Shown piece by piece: positions 1 to 10,672 of a DNA stretch of 64,000 nucleotides (position 1 is its first letter; every line of letters starts with the position of its first letter). Location: contig OX465587.1 of the NCBI GenBank assembly GCA_950022655.1, forward strand, positions 32,429,716-32,493,715, given 5' to 3'. This stretch comes from Alentia gelatinosa. Lineage: Eukaryota > Annelida > Polychaeta > Phyllodocida > Polynoidae. The notes under the pieces were generated by a model, which searched no databases, had not been told where the DNA came from, and saw only the letters and a program-made list of their open reading frames with translations. The position numbers and the translations under genes are program-made.

Positions 1-492
1 TTGTTGGTTTCTTATTTATCATGATATATGCTTTTAAGTATATCATGATCTTCATTAGGATTATATCAATGATTGATTGTGGATACCAAATGCAACTGCA
101 TCAAATTAAGTTATCGGAACAACTACATATAGTTGACCATGAGTTGAATATGAAACCCAGATTGAATGTATATAATGGATGAAGCAGAAACAAACATTTA
201 TTATCAGGGGAATAAAAAGTACTTGATAATTTATAATTAATCTGTGTCTAAGATGATTAGTCATGCATAGTCTGTTGGCAGCTGCGATGTCAGTTCTAGA
301 TAAGCTGTAATCACTATATGTGTCCTGAATTGTTTGACAAACACTAATTGTCCCACGCCGACAAAGACAAAAAGCTTACACGACTGAGCCCGTCAGTCCA
401 TGAACACATAAACAGGAAATAATCTCTGTGTACGTGTTCGATTTTACATAAACACGGTCAGTGATGGACGCTGGGAGCGGTGATTGTACTGT
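1..492. other. AT-rich sequence, no gene seen
   Basis: I see no coding signal here. A short inverted repeat lies at about 18-49 (ATCATGATATA, spacer, TATATCATGAT). The rest is unannotated intergenic-looking sequence. Confidence 0.5.
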
Positions 493-768
493 AACCAAAG
501 AAATCCCCTATTACCGCTCACATACAACCCATCTATACACGTATTAAACCAGAGTTATCCCTATTATCGCTCACATACGTGAACACGCTTTCTGTACACG
601 CATTAAACCAGAGTAATCCCCTGTTGTCGCTCACATACGTGAACACTCCATCTGTACACGTATTAAACCAGAGTTATCCTATTATCGCTCAAATACGTGA
701 ACACTCCATCTGTACACGTATTAAACCAGAGTAATCCTCTATTATCGCTCACATATGTGAATAGTCGT
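493..768. repeat. 63-bp minisatellite, about 4 copies
   Basis: The unit contains TTAAACCAGAGT, TATCGCTCACATACGTGAAC and TCTGTACACG. Copies differ by a few substitutions and one or two bases in length. The first copy is the most divergent. No coding role is suggested. Confidence 0.85.
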
Positions 769-776
769 CCTGTTCA

Positions 777-1027
777 TTTATCCTAACCCTAATAAAGAAA
801 ACGCCATAGGCTTGGCATTGGCTGACCGTATTCGGGCGAGCGTGCAGTAAAGTGTTATTTATTGCACGCAGGTAACAAATGAATTATTGGAGACAGGGTA
901 GGATGAATACCAAATTGTCAGCTCTGCTTTTCACTACGCTCGGCTAGGGCCTTGCGCAGTAATTTTCGACCTGCCCATCGTGCCATAAATACTAACTAAA
1001 TATACCACTAACTTTCGTTCAGTTTCT
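777..1027 (+). mobile_element. Double-hairpin element, family B, copy B1
   Basis: The left module opens with TTTATCCTAACCCTAATAAA and CATAGGCTTGGCATTGG and closes near 890-905 with the inverted counterpart GACAGGGTAGGATGAAT. A second hairpin follows (ACCAAATTG..), with its apex near 932-960 carrying CGCTCGGCTAGGGCCTTGCG. The order is the same as in B2-B5: terminal-inverted-repeat module, junction, long hairpin. It is non-coding. The second hairpin is rather diverged in this copy. Confidence 0.6.
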
Positions 1028-1117
1028 TCCAAGTATTATTGGGAAAACCTGATCCATTACTACGAGTTCATGTTTCGTTCTGACACAATATCATGTATTA
1101 TTGGGAACCTCTTCGAC

Positions 1118-1162
1118 CAAATCGTAGTAGGTGGACACCCTCCTTTAAGGCCCGGCATCCGC
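1118..1162. mobile_element. Family E MITE end fragments
   Basis: ATCGTAGTAGGTGGAC at 1121-1136 equals the right end of family E. AAGGCCCGGCATCC just downstream looks like a left end. Together they suggest a collapsed or internally deleted copy. Confidence 0.45.
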
Positions 1163-1327
1163 TGAGCTCCAAATCGTCTCTGAGAGGCCTTATGATGTAG
1201 CTAAGACCTGATTACGATGCACCCTGATCTTCCTAGTCTAGACGCTTATCTGCACCACAAGCGCTGCACCACTTTGCCTGCTTGTCTGAGACATACCACT
1301 GCATCGCTCGATAGTGTACCAGTGTTT

Positions 1328-1632
1328 GTCTTACCCCTAATATAAAACCCCATAGGCTTAACATTGAGATTCCGTATGCCACGCTGACTGGCATACGGAG
1401 TTTGATATGCCACTAGTGCCATACAGAATTGTTATCACCTAATATTCCAAAATCGAGGAGACGGGGTAGGATAAAATCAAAACCTGATTCGTTTTAATCT
1501 TGGCCACCGCATGCCACTCCTGGAGTTTTGGCTCCGGACTTCACTCGGCTTCGCCTCGTGAAATCACTATGCCAAACTCCAGTCGTGGCATACAGTGGTC
1601 AAGATTAAAACTCATCCAGTTTTACGATAGTA
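1328..1632 (+). mobile_element. Double-hairpin element, family B, copy B2
   Basis: The left module runs from ACCCCTAATATAAAACC and CATAGGCTTAACATTG to GAGACGGGGTAGGATAAA (about 1455-1474). A hairpin follows with arms TTTTAATCTTGGCCAC and AGTGGTCAAGATTAAAA. An inner stem has CTCCTGGAGTTTTGGC and GCCAAACTCCAGTCG, and the apex is TCACTCGGCTTCGCCTCGTG near 1541-1560. This is one of the clearest copies of the conserved apical motif. Confidence 0.7.
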
Positions 1633-1725
1633 TCGGCATTTATATAGGAAATGTATAACCATTCGGAAATAGTTCAATTGTACGACAACTGTACGACAAT
1701 ATGTACGGACGATAATGCTGACGCC

Positions 1726-1844
1726 CATGACAAGTTTTATGCTACCCTGAATAATAAAGGTCGTCCAGGATGTCGTTTATTATTCGACTTATCTTATCGT
1801 CCAGTCTCACGTACGAGAGAATATTATTCAATGGTTCCCTGCGA
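1726..1844 (+). repeat. Flank repeat U, copy 1
   Basis: The segment with TTTTATGCTACCCTGAATAA, GGTCGTCCAGG and TCTTATCGTCCAG recurs at 2068-2190, on the other side of MITE A1. It has no stop over 68 codons, but the second copy is diverged without coding constraint. I treat it as repeat, not gene. Confidence 0.6.
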
Positions 1845-2065
1845 GGGGCCCTTTTAATAACCTTGAATCATACATGTAGACACTTTTCTGTATCCCATAG
1901 AGGCTCATGGACGATGTGGGTCAACTTTATTCAACAATTATGGACTGCACTATGGACGGCTGATACTGTCTTAGCTAACAGACTTACATATAATTGAACA
2001 ATAACACTTGTACGACGTACAGAAAAGGGTCTTCATGTACGATCCTAGATTATTAAATGGGCCCC
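1845..2065. mobile_element. Family A palindromic MITE, copy A1
   Basis: About 221 bp with long imperfect terminal inverted repeats. The family consensus end is GGGGCCCGTTTAATAATCTA, then a GGATCGTACATGAAGACCC block and TTTTCTGTA. The asymmetric centre includes GATGTGGGTCAACTTTATTC. It has no coding capacity. It resembles a non-autonomous DNA transposon; I see no clear target-site duplication, so the superfamily is unassigned. Confidence 0.8.
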
Positions 2066-2067
2066 TG

Positions 2068-2190
2068 CATACGACAGGTTTTATGCTACCCTGAATAAAA
2101 AAGGTCGTCCAGGGTGCCGTTTATCTTTCGATTTATCTTATCGTCCAGCCTCACGTACGAGAAAATGTTATTCAACCGCGCCCAGCATCG
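2068..2190 (+). repeat. Flank repeat U, copy 2
   Basis: Second copy of the segment at 1726-1844. With MITEs A1 and A2 it gives the order U-A1-U-A2. A1 and A2 are in opposite orientation, so this is not one simple tandem duplication. Confidence 0.6.
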
Positions 2191-2200
2191 TAGTGTATAA

Positions 2201-2410
2201 GGGGCCCGTTTAATAATCTAGGATCATATATGACGACCTTTTTCTGTACCTCGTACAAGGGTTAGCGTTAATAATGATTGAGTGTGTTCTCTAATTCAGT
2301 ATCAGCTGTCCATAAGGTCGTCAGTAAGTGTTGAACAAAGTTGACATTCATCGTCTCTATAGCATGCAGAAAAGGGTCTACATACGATCTTAGATTATTA
2401 AACGGGCCCC
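2201..2410. mobile_element. Family A palindromic MITE, copy A2
   Basis: The ends GGGGCCCGTTTAATAATCTA and TTAGATTATTAAACGGGCCC are well preserved. The centre, with GTTGAACAAAGTTGAC on the right, shows it is inverted relative to A1. Confidence 0.8.
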
Positions 2411-3289
2411 TAGAAGTCCCGAATCTCGTCCGTATTAAGATGGCGCCAGGCCTAATTCTCGTTAATCCCTTACAGAAAAACCTCCTGTTAAAACCACGCG
2501 TTAAGTCAGCGCTTTTGACTTAACCTAGACTTACTAAACACCCTACAGGTATTACCATGATGGCCGGGCTAAATAACTAACACAAACAAACAGGGTGACG
2601 GTATGGGCGGGCGCCATCTTGTATTTACCCACCACTCTCCAGGTACAGACTTAGAGGCGGCTCTCACTGCAGTAACCAAGCCTGTGTTTGGAGAGCAGAC
2701 TGAGGAGTAGGGACCAGGAGAGTTGAGACTATTTACACACGAAATAAAACGTGTTCTGTGCACAAAACACCCACAAAACATCTTACAGAAGGAAATATTG
2801 GGATTGCACTTGAACGGCCGGCCTGCCTGGGCCTGGTCTGTAGTGGGCTGAGGGGGTAGGGTGTGGGGTGTGTGGTGTGGGGTGTGTGTAGAGGGTGTGT
2901 ACCTCAGGGACATGTTTGGTGAATTGAGAATGATCCCTTGAATGTCGGAGTTTTGTGTAGTGCAGTATTTATCCTGATGTTCTCTATGAATATTTCACAA
3001 CCTTCTCAATAGTCATTATCCACTCCACAACAAATACCCTCCAGGGGTGGTAGTGGGTTAAGGGAAGCTGTGCATACTCTATGGCATTTCAGAGGCAATT
3101 TGCGACCCTTCCTCTTGTAGCTCCTGTGAGGCTTGTACAACCAAAAACACACATTCGTGATGGGGGCCTTTACCAATATTAGCCACTTACACACAATTTT
3201 ATTGAGAACAAAACTGTAGTTATTTAAAAGATTTTATACACTTAGGGCTCCCTTGTTAATGTATTACTCGCAATTGCATGTTTGGGAGA
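2411..3289. other. No gene seen; YY1-type motifs and a G/T-rich tract
   Basis: AAGATGGCGCC near 2438 and GGCGCCATCTTG near 2609 are inverted YY1-like motifs (GCCATCTT). At about 2836-2902 the + strand is a G/T-rich run (GGGTGTGGGGTGTGTGG) with G-quadruplex potential. No supported exon. Confidence 0.4.
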
Positions 3290-4140
3290 TTTTGTAACAT
3301 CTTGCATCACCAGATCGTTAATGGTGCTACCTTCATATCTCACCAGATAACTAATGGTGCTACCATCATGCATCACCAGATCATTAATGGTGCTACTTTT
3401 CTGCATGACCAGATCGCTAATGGTGCTACCTTCATATCTCACCAGATAACTAATGGTGCTACCATCCTTCATCACCACATCATTAATGATGCTACTTTTC
3501 TGCATGACCAGATCGCTAATGGTGCTACTATCATGCATCACCAGATGATTAAAAGGTGCAACTTTTCTGCATCATCAAATTACTAACTATGTTATCTTCC
3601 TGCCCCTCCAGATCTCCACTGTATCTGAGAATATCATGCTTTTGTGAGAGATACTTTACACTAATAAAAAAAAAAGCATCAACAGATCGCTAACAGTGGT
3701 ACCATCCTGCATCACCAGATCACTAACGGTGCTACCTTCCTGCATCGCCAGATCACTAACAGTGCTACCTTCCTGTATCGCCAGATCACTAACAGTGCTA
3801 CCTTCCTGCATCGCCAGATCACTAACAGTGCTACCTTCCTGCATCACCAGATCGCTAACGGTGCTACCTTCCTGCATCAACAGATCGCTAACGGTGCTAC
3901 CTTCCTACATCACCAGATCGCTAACAGTGCTACCTTCCTACATCACCAGATCGCTAACAGTGCTACCTTCCTAAATCACCTGATCACTAATGGGAGATTT
4001 TGCTACCTTCCCACATCACCAGATCGCTAACAGTGCTACCTTCCTAAATCACCAGATCGCTAACGGTGCTACCTTCTGACATCACCAGATCGCTAATGGT
4101 GCTACCTTCCTACATCACCAGTTCGCTAACGGTTTCACTC
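3290..4140 (+). repeat. 33-bp minisatellite array (orientation +)
   Basis: About 24 units of the type CACCAGATCGCTAACGGTGC + TACCTTCCTGCAT, broken near 3560-3690 by diverged sequence. The unit is 33 bp, so several frames stay open and encode 11-residue repeats. I take these as by-products of the period. The same array family lies inverted at 45.5-46.2 kb. Confidence 0.9.
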
Positions 4141-4179
4141 TGACATGTCTACTATGCAAATATATGGTAAGATTCGATT

Positions 4180-4352
4180 AATTTTGGGTATATAATAAAT
4201 ATATAACGACCCACCATGCTTGTACATGCTACAGAACTCAATGGGAATTGATGTTATGTATGGAACTCAGCCTTGGGCCTTGTTCCGTAAAAACAACAAT
4301 TCCCATTCTCATTCTGTAGCATGTACAGCATGATCAGGTCGTTATGTATAAA
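4180..4352. mobile_element. Long hairpin element, family N, copy N1
   Basis: Arms: ATAACGACC..CATGCTTGTACATGCTAC and GTAGCATGTACAGCATGATC..GGTCGTTAT. An inner stem GGGAATTG/CAATTCCC surrounds an apex with GGAACTCAGCCTTGGGCCTT. N2 at 45.0 kb is the second copy. Its start GGGTATATAATAAAT resembles the ends of family G. Confidence 0.7.
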
Positions 4353-4625
4353 TACTGAACATAAAAACACGGGTTTCCATGGAAAGCCGCCATTTTTGAA
4401 CTGGCCGCCATGACAGGGTAAGTTCATCAGAGCGTGAGTGACCAGCTTTACGCCGTAAACCCGGTAATCACCGGACCCTGTGAGCAGTCTACCGCGTTAA
4501 CTCGGCTTACAGCTCAACCTCCAACCGTCCCAGAGACTTAAACTCTCCTCCAAAAGATTGCGTCATGTGAGGCTAACTTAATACCATTTCCTATAAGCCG
4601 GACCCACATTTAACCCTTTCCTTAC

Positions 4626-4684
4626 CAATGATGCCTCAAGGCACTCCCGTAGCCAGCACAAATGATGCCTTGAAGCATCATTTT
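4626..4684. repeat. Short hairpin, family T, copy T1
   Basis: AATGATGCCTCAAGGCA (4627-4643) and TGCCTTGAAGCATCATT (4666-4682) form a 17-bp stem with one mismatch. The loop is about 22 nt. A similar hairpin is at 38.34 kb. Confidence 0.6.
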
Positions 4685-5462
4685 CCATTTTTGTTAAAAT
4701 ATCATTTATCCTCGAATCCCGCTCGACCATGTAAACATTGACTAACTACTTTAAATATGATGGGAAAAAATATATTTTCTCAACAATTGTAACATAGGCT
4801 TGCCCTACAGAGGTAGTCCAGTGTCAGGCATGTGACATTTAAAGACATGCACCTGCAACCAGGTCCGGTAAGGAAAGGGTTAAGCTAAATGTACCCTGAG
4901 GCTAATGGAGATAAGCATTAAAGAGATAATTATCACGGAATCTTTCATCTTTCCTGTTAACTTAATCATAAGTCGCCAAATCCCCGAATCCCGCTCGACC
5001 ACTGCTCGAGGATATGGATTTTCAGCCCACACATGTTCATTGGTAATGTCGGAGCCTCATTCTGAACTCCGTGGGAACACGGGTATATATAGCCTGGACG
5101 CCTGGTCTATGTGCTTACTCACACTATAGGCCAGGTAACGCCTCCATTTTTCTGGTGCATCATGAGTAACAATGTTTAGCTAGAACTAGGCTGGATTTTA
5201 GAGAAACATTCTAATAAGTTATCTTTTATCTTTTGAAAGGTAGCCATTACTTCATTTTTATCATCATTTATTATAAATGATAAAAAGTAGAAATAAATAA
5301 ATCCTGCTGGGAGAGTGGGAGAGAGGTTGTGTTCTTTATCCCTGCAACTGCAAATAAGTGGGGAATCAGCGAAAGTTGAAAGTAGCTTAAAGCTGGGCGT
5401 TACCAGTCCCATATTTCATTGGGACTGGAAACCAGTGTAGGGTATATGATGACACAAAAACG
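4685..5462. other. No gene seen
   Basis: AT-rich sequence. CCCGAATCCCGCTCGACCA-like words occur near 4713 and 4984, so part of it may be an old repeat. No splice-bounded or conserved reading frame was recognised. Confidence 0.4.
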
Positions 5463-5482
5463 GGTATTTTTAGGCCGGAAAT

Positions 5483-5600
5483 AAATATTGACGTGTAGTA
5501 ATACACGAGCGTCATCGAGCGTATATATTACCACGTCAACCTCGAGTGGTTTATGGAGCCGCATGTCTAAAAACCATCGTTTGTTGAATTATCCACCTTC
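5483..5600 (+). mobile_element. Family P hairpin element, partial copy P2
   Basis: TTGACGTGTAGTAATACACG, an apex with CGTCATCGAGCG, then ACGTCAACCTCGAGTGGTTT and GGAGCCGCATGTC match the hairpin of P1 at 63.55-63.65 kb. Only the hairpin part is present. Confidence 0.55.
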
Positions 5601-5630
5601 TTCAACAAATGGCGCCCTTTTAATACTCCT

Positions 5631-5850
5631 GGGCCCCGTTGAATAATCTAAGGTCCTACATAAAGACTCTTTTCTGTATGCCCTAGACAGCCAGGGACGA
5701 TGTGGGTCAACTTTATTCAACACTTATGGACGACCTTATGGATGTCTGATACTGTCCTAGCAAACAGACTTAAATATTATCAAACGATAACCCTTGTACA
5801 AGGTACAGACAAGTGTCTTTATGTAAGATCCTGAATTATCCAACAGCCCT
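5631..5850. mobile_element. Family A palindromic MITE, copy A3
   Basis: The left end is GGGCCCCGTTGAATAATCTA and the centre is GATGTGGGTCAACTTTATTC. The right end is degraded (GATCCTGAATTATCCAACAG). Length is about 220 bp, as in other family A members. Confidence 0.75.
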
Positions 5851-6600
5851 CTGATTCCTTAAATCATGTCAGTGAAGAGTCTTCAAATTATGTTAGTTTT
5901 TGCACAAAATGGTGGTTAAAATCATTCAAAAAATCCTAGAAAAGAAAATTGTTCATAAAACTCTAATCTATTTTAGTATCTTCAATCAAACTTAAGTTTA
6001 GTATAGACTCACACGCAAATGTCCTAGAAAAGTGCGTCTGTGTGTTTTGTTTTCTTTTTAATTTCTAGAACCACCCTCCCTTCCCCCGTTTTGTAAAAAT
6101 GGATTTTCTTTTCACAATTCCACATTCATTCATCAATGATGAATATACCTGTGTTCCTAGTTATAAAGGTGGGTGTGGTTAGAAATACCTTAGTGTTCAG
6201 AAGAATACAAGTGTGGCAATGAGGAAAGTAAAATAAGAAGAATCAGACAGGCTGTAACTCAGTTAGTTAGAAACTATCTAAGGGAGGAGTAGGAGGATAA
6301 ACAAAAACTTAAAAAAGGACTAATGTGAAAAGACTACAATACTCTAGACACGATGTCCTGGTGTATGAAATAATTAGATCTCACCCCGCATAACATTATT
6401 AATCAGTAAAATAAACCACCCAATTAGCCATTGATTATTGGGTACACTAGGTCCATGACCGTGGAGTATGAGTTCCTAACGTTAAGCCTATGGAGAAGAA
6501 TACCGGGTTGAGATAACATACTAATGTGTACTTAAGAAATGTAGAAAATTGTAAATCTGAACACTATATTTGAAAAATATGAATGAAATAAAGATAAAAA
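5851..6600. other. No gene seen; fragment of a family C end at 6465-6514
   Basis: AT-rich. GAGTTCCTAACGTTAAGCC, TATGG and ATACCGGGTTGAGATAA at 6465-6514 match the right module end of family C (CAGGGGTGAGATAAAT in better copies). The rest is featureless. Confidence 0.45.
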
Positions 6601-6634
6601 TTGATAAAGTCCATGTAATGGACGAAACGTCGGT
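6600..6634 (+). ncRNA. Degenerate hammerhead-ribozyme-like motif
   Basis: TTGATAA is followed by stem GTCC, loop ATGTAAT, stem GGAC, then GAAAC and GTC. This is the order of a hammerhead core (CUGAUGA, stem II, GAAA, stem III, GUC) as found in Penelope-like and other retroelements. The first block deviates from CUGAUGA at two positions and stem III is minimal, so it is probably a non-cleaving relic. The following sequence (TTATTAATAAATG) resembles a retroelement tail. No reverse transcriptase is visible nearby. Confidence 0.35.
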
Positions 6635-6864
6635 TATTAATAAATGCCACATCAACCAGATTAACTTGTTGGTTAAGCTATTCATTACTTAACAAACATT
6701 CATAAAGAAAAAATTGCTGAAATATATGGGTGTGGCCCTGGAGATGTCTTTGTGCCTACTTTCAGAACTCAGATGAGTGACTGGGTGTCCGAGTAGATGT
6801 CACGTGACCAGGCGGTCATGGAGTCCCTCCCTTCATTAGTGAGTGTGGCTTAATGACTTAATTA

Positions 6865-7010
6865 ACTTAGCGCCGGCTGCTGGGGTCAGCATGGCAAACA
6901 TAAATAAAGGCGACATGCTTGGCACCATCGGCCGCCGTGTTCACGTCACGCGAGACTTTAGAGTGCGGCGCGAGACTCCGCGAGACAACGCGAGAAAAGT
7001 TTAGTTTTTA
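6865..7010 (+). promoter_or_regulatory. CpG-rich patch with four CGCGAGA repeats
   Basis: CGCGAGA occurs four times in about 55 bp (6955-6996). This resembles the TCTCGCG promoter word known from animal promoters. A 37-codon open frame starts at ATG 6891 (MANINKGDMLGTIG...) and ends with TAG at 7002. It has no recognised homologue and may be chance. The sequence around the patch is AT-rich, so this may be a small unmethylated promoter. Confidence 0.3.
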
Positions 7011-7577
7011 CGAGAAAAAGAGGGACATACTTCTCTCAAGTTTATCCTAACCCAATAAGTCAAATATGCCCATTTAGATTTTCTTTATATAAGGGGGTGC
7101 TTCACTGCACCGACGGTCGCCGATTTGGTGCCCAGACATATTTAACCTTCCTATTAAAGGCCCAGGAACTCCCTTAATTCTATCAGGAACAAGGAGCGTA
7201 AACTGTAGTTATTAAGACTAAAATGTTCAGTCCTACCCATATGCTTCATTTTGTGAAAGTTTGAAGAAAACGAAATGAATCCAACTTTCGAATATTTCTG
7301 TTTATTCGTTTATGATATTGTCATGATATTAATTTCTATTTTTCTTTATTCAGCTATATGCTCTATAACAGTTAGAAATCGTGTTATTCAATTTCCCGGA
7401 AAATTACATGAGTTTTAATGTTCTAGGTATATTGTGCTACATGCCTGGTCCCTGAATGTGGCAGCTCTACCAGTACAAAAACTAAATCAAAATCAAAGTT
7501 TGAACATCTCATTCACATCCACAAGTCAGTTGATATAAGGTACCAGGGTAAGACAACGTGAAACCAGTCAATGACCA
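7011..7577. other. No gene seen
   Basis: AT-rich sequence without recognisable repeats or exons. Confidence 0.45.
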
Positions 7578-7801
7578 GGGGCCCGTCTAATAAGCTAGAA
7601 TCGTTCTTGAGGACCCTGTTCTGTATGCCATAGAGACCCAAAGAATGATGTGGGTCAACTTTATTCAACACTTAAATAGACAACCTTACTGACGGCTAAG
7701 ACTGTCTTAGCGAATAGACTTGAATATTATAACACAAAAACCCTTGTACGAGGTACAGAAAAAGGTCTTTCTGTAAGATCCTAGATTATTAAAAGGGCCC
7801 C
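7578..7801. mobile_element. Family A palindromic MITE, copy A4
   Basis: GGGGCCCGTCTAATAAGCTA at the left and CTAGATTATTAAAAGGGCCC at the right, 224 bp, with the usual GATGTGGGTCAACTTTATTC centre. Internally intact. Confidence 0.82.
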
Positions 7802-8419
7802 GGTTCTTCTTGGTCAACTATTTGTTCCTGAATGACCTTCAGGAATAACCTTGGATATACCAGTGTCGTGTACAGCGGGATATAGCAACGCCGGAATACT
7901 CCAACGCCCACAAAAACACCAGATAATACAGGCTGGCAAGATGGGATCAGTCAATGAGAGTATGAGGCAGTGAACCACAAGGTACCTGAGGCCTGGGGCC
8001 CGCCTGAAGAGAAAAATAATAATATACTGGCCAAAGCTCGTCAAAGGTTATGATTTTTATCCAACTGCTAGGAGCTCAAATGTCTGCTTGGTCTTCAACA
8101 TTGTACCATCACTGATTTATGAGAGTGCACTTTCCTACTCTGAACACAAAGACAGGGGGAGAATGCCGACACAATGATTTGTGCTCCTGGGGATATCAAT
8201 TACTTCAATCTCTTCATCTTTATTTCTTTTCCCCTATGCTTCCTCCTTTGGGTATCTCCCTTCCTTCCCCCTAAAGGCGAAACCACAGCTGCAAGAACCT
8301 TGTATTTGTGTCTTGTGGTAAGCAACCCTCGACATGCCCATTACCTGAAGTGAGCAAGATGTGTGACTGAGCAGTGCAGTACAACTTTTACCATCATCAG
8401 ACAGTATGTTGTCAGTGTC
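7802..8419. other. No gene seen
   Basis: Mixed-composition sequence. Open frames of 71-76 codons occur on the minus strand but show no recognisable domain, splice sites or repeat structure. Confidence 0.4.
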
Positions 8420-9430
8420 AGCGTGTTGGTAATGTAGCGTAGTATCCACTTTTTACCCTAAGGGAAATCTAGCGTCTTAGTGATGTAGCATAGTGTTCAC
8501 TCTTTACCGAGCGGGAAACATAGCATGCTGGTGATGTAGCGTAGTCTTCATTGTTTACCCAGCGATAAATGTAGCGTTTTAGTTATGTAGTATAGTTTAC
8601 CCAATAGGAAACTTAGCATGTTGGTGGTGTAGTGTAGTGTCCACTTTTTACCCTAAGGCAAATGTAGCGTCTTAGTGATGTAGCGTAGTGTTCACTCTTT
8701 ACCGAGCGGGAAACATAGCATGCTGGTGATGTAGCATAGTCTTCATTGTTTACCCAGCAATAGATTTAGCGTTTTAGTTATGTAGTATAGTTTACCCAAT
8801 AGGAAATTTAGCATGTTGGTGGTGTAGCGTAGTGTCCACTATTTACCCAGTGAAAAACGTAGCATGTTAGTTATGTAGTGTAACTTATCCTATAGGAAAC
8901 TTAGCATGTTGGTGATGTAGCATAGTGTACACTGTTTACCCTAATAGAGATGTGGCATGTTGGTGATGTAGTGTAGTGTCCAGCGTTTACCCCACAGGAA
9001 ACGTAGCATGTTGGTGATGTAGCATATTGTACCCTTTGTACCCTAAGGGAAATGTAGCGTGTTGGTGATGTAGTGTAGTGTCCAGTGTTTAACCAGCGGG
9101 AAACATAGCATGTTCGTGGTATAGCGTAGTGTCCACTATTTACTCTGCAGGGAATGTAGCATGTTAGTTATGTAATGTAATTTATCCCATACGAAATTTA
9201 GCATGTTGCTAATGTAGCGTAGTGCACACTATTTCCCTGCGGGAAACATAGCATGCTGATGATGTAGCGTAGTGTCCACTGTTTACCCCATAGGAAACGT
9301 AGCATATTGGCGATGTAGCGTAGTGTTCCCCGTTTACCCAGTGAGAAATGTAGCATATTGGCGATGTAGCGTAGCATCCACTGTTTACCCTGCGGGAAAC
9401 ATAGCATGCTGGTGATGTAACGCAGTGTCC
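8420..9430. repeat. 51-bp minisatellite array, about 20 copies
   Basis: The unit has GTTGGTGATGTAGCGTAGTG, TCCACTGTTTACCC and GCGGGAAACGTAGCAT. Spacing is about 51 bp, with some units of 43-52 bp. Read on the minus strand it equals the array at 31.1-31.85 kb. Late units (9209-9430) are in register and leave a minus-strand frame open with a 17-residue period (YATSP.CYV). Confidence 0.9.
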
Positions 9431-9728
9431 AAACGCCATCTGATCTATGTCACAGCCCCCGGTCACGTGTCTATCTGTGTGATGTGTGTTCACTGGACCG
9501 TGACGTGTTAGACATGTAGTCACACACATATATGTCGACCCTCTGGCACACTGACATGGTCTGAGTCTCATGCCATTTGTAGTACGAGGCCTAATAGGCG
9601 TAAGTAACATGATTAACGGTAAATATAAGCAGAGCTGCCAATATCCCCCAGCACAGCCGTCCTAGCATCATCTAGACCATGAGTACCACACATACGTGTG
9701 CATAAAGAGTAGAGGCGTAACTAAGATT

Positions 9729-9960
9729 ATTATATACCTGTGGCTGTATGAACTATATATACTACCCGCTCCTACCCATGGCGTATCTATACCCGTCACA
9801 GTGTGACGTACGAGGTGTGTGGTCACGTGACTAGGTAAATATTGCCATTTTTAGGTATATAATAATACAAAAACTGGGTACTTGGTAAGATTATTGATCA
9901 CATACATCCCGACGCCGTAGGCAGAGGGATGTATGTGATTAATGATTTCACCGCATATTT
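9729..9960. mobile_element. Family G hairpin element, copy G1, with associated end
   Basis: TTATTATATACCTGTGG and CCGCTCCTACCCATG at 9729-9780 match the conserved right-hand part of family G near 20.76 and 22.11 kb. GGTATATAATAAT starts at 9854. A hairpin follows with arms ATCACATACATCCC and GGGATGTATGTGAT and a loop CGACGCCGTAGGCAGA. The right boundary is unclear. Confidence 0.55.
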
Positions 9961-10384
9961 TTGAGGTACGAAGACAGTAAGCCAGTTACCGTATAATACC
10001 TTACTTTATTTTCCTAACGCATAGCATAGTCTTTGAGTGAGCGTTGTAACGTAAAGATTGTTTGTTCGTTTGATTTGGTACTTTAACCTCCAATATGTTC
10101 TTTTAAACTTGTAAGGTAAAGAAGATGATATATATAGATGATACTGATGTAAAAACTGATAAAGATTATATACATGTGATCAACATCTACGGAGTACTTT
10201 CCGCTGTTAGGTGTGCAGTATTAATGATGTTCGCGCCCTAGGGCCTTAATGAATAATCGCTAGCTTGTAAGTGATTAAAAGGGCGTTTTTTCATAATTCA
10301 TGACGTTTAAATCTACGTTTTAAATATCTACTGCCAGCCTAATAACATTCGGTATGGCTACCACCAGTTTGATATCATACATTA
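9961..10384. other. No gene seen; antisense SINE-tail fragment at 10061-10110
   Basis: TTTAACCTCCAATATGTTCT at 10082-10101 is an antisense, diverged copy of the SINE tail found at 39.57 kb. 10311-10440 is repeated at 11545-11675 (TACCACCAGTTTGATATCAT against a similar block). No exon seen. Confidence 0.45.
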
Positions 10385-10654
10385 CCTCACCCCTGGTATC
10401 TTTTTTCCCATAGATTTAACATTGGGAACTCGTACTAAACTCCCATGGAGTATTTAGAAAAAGTACTCAATGGAGGATTAAGTCACAAATATTAGCTGAT
10501 TAGTCAATGTGAAGGGTGAGATAAATTCAGAAATCTATTCAAGTTTATGGTCAGAGCTCGATCCCATCTCGGTTGGATGGCAACGTAATTCACGCAGCTT
10601 TGTCTTACTACGCTATTCAAACTAGATGGGATATGAACTTTCATAGGTTTCCTC
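10385..10654 (+). mobile_element. Double-hairpin element, family C, copy C1 (GAGCTC stem type)
   Basis: The left module starts CCTCACCCCTGGTATC with CATTGGGAACTCG and closes with AGGGTGAGATAAATTCAGAA near 10508-10527. The hairpin module has arms GTTTATGGTCAGAGCTCG and the counterpart ending GGATATGAACTTTCATAG, with the apex near CACGCAGCTTTGTC. The end is TTCATAGGTTTCCTC. The hairpin arm is the ancestor of the 60-bp units at 18.7-19.2 kb. Confidence 0.75.
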
Positions 10655-10672
10655 TAGAGTGCAAACGTGAGT

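Noticed and set aside
3290..4140. CRISPR-like regular repeat
   Set aside because: The unit is a contiguous 33-bp tandem repeat without unique spacers, in clearly eukaryotic sequence.
9209..9610. 17-residue repeat peptide (YATSP.CYV) open in both 51-bp arrays
   Set aside because: Both arrays derive from the same unit, so a shared open frame needs no selection. Out-of-register units at 8.4-9.2 kb break the frame.
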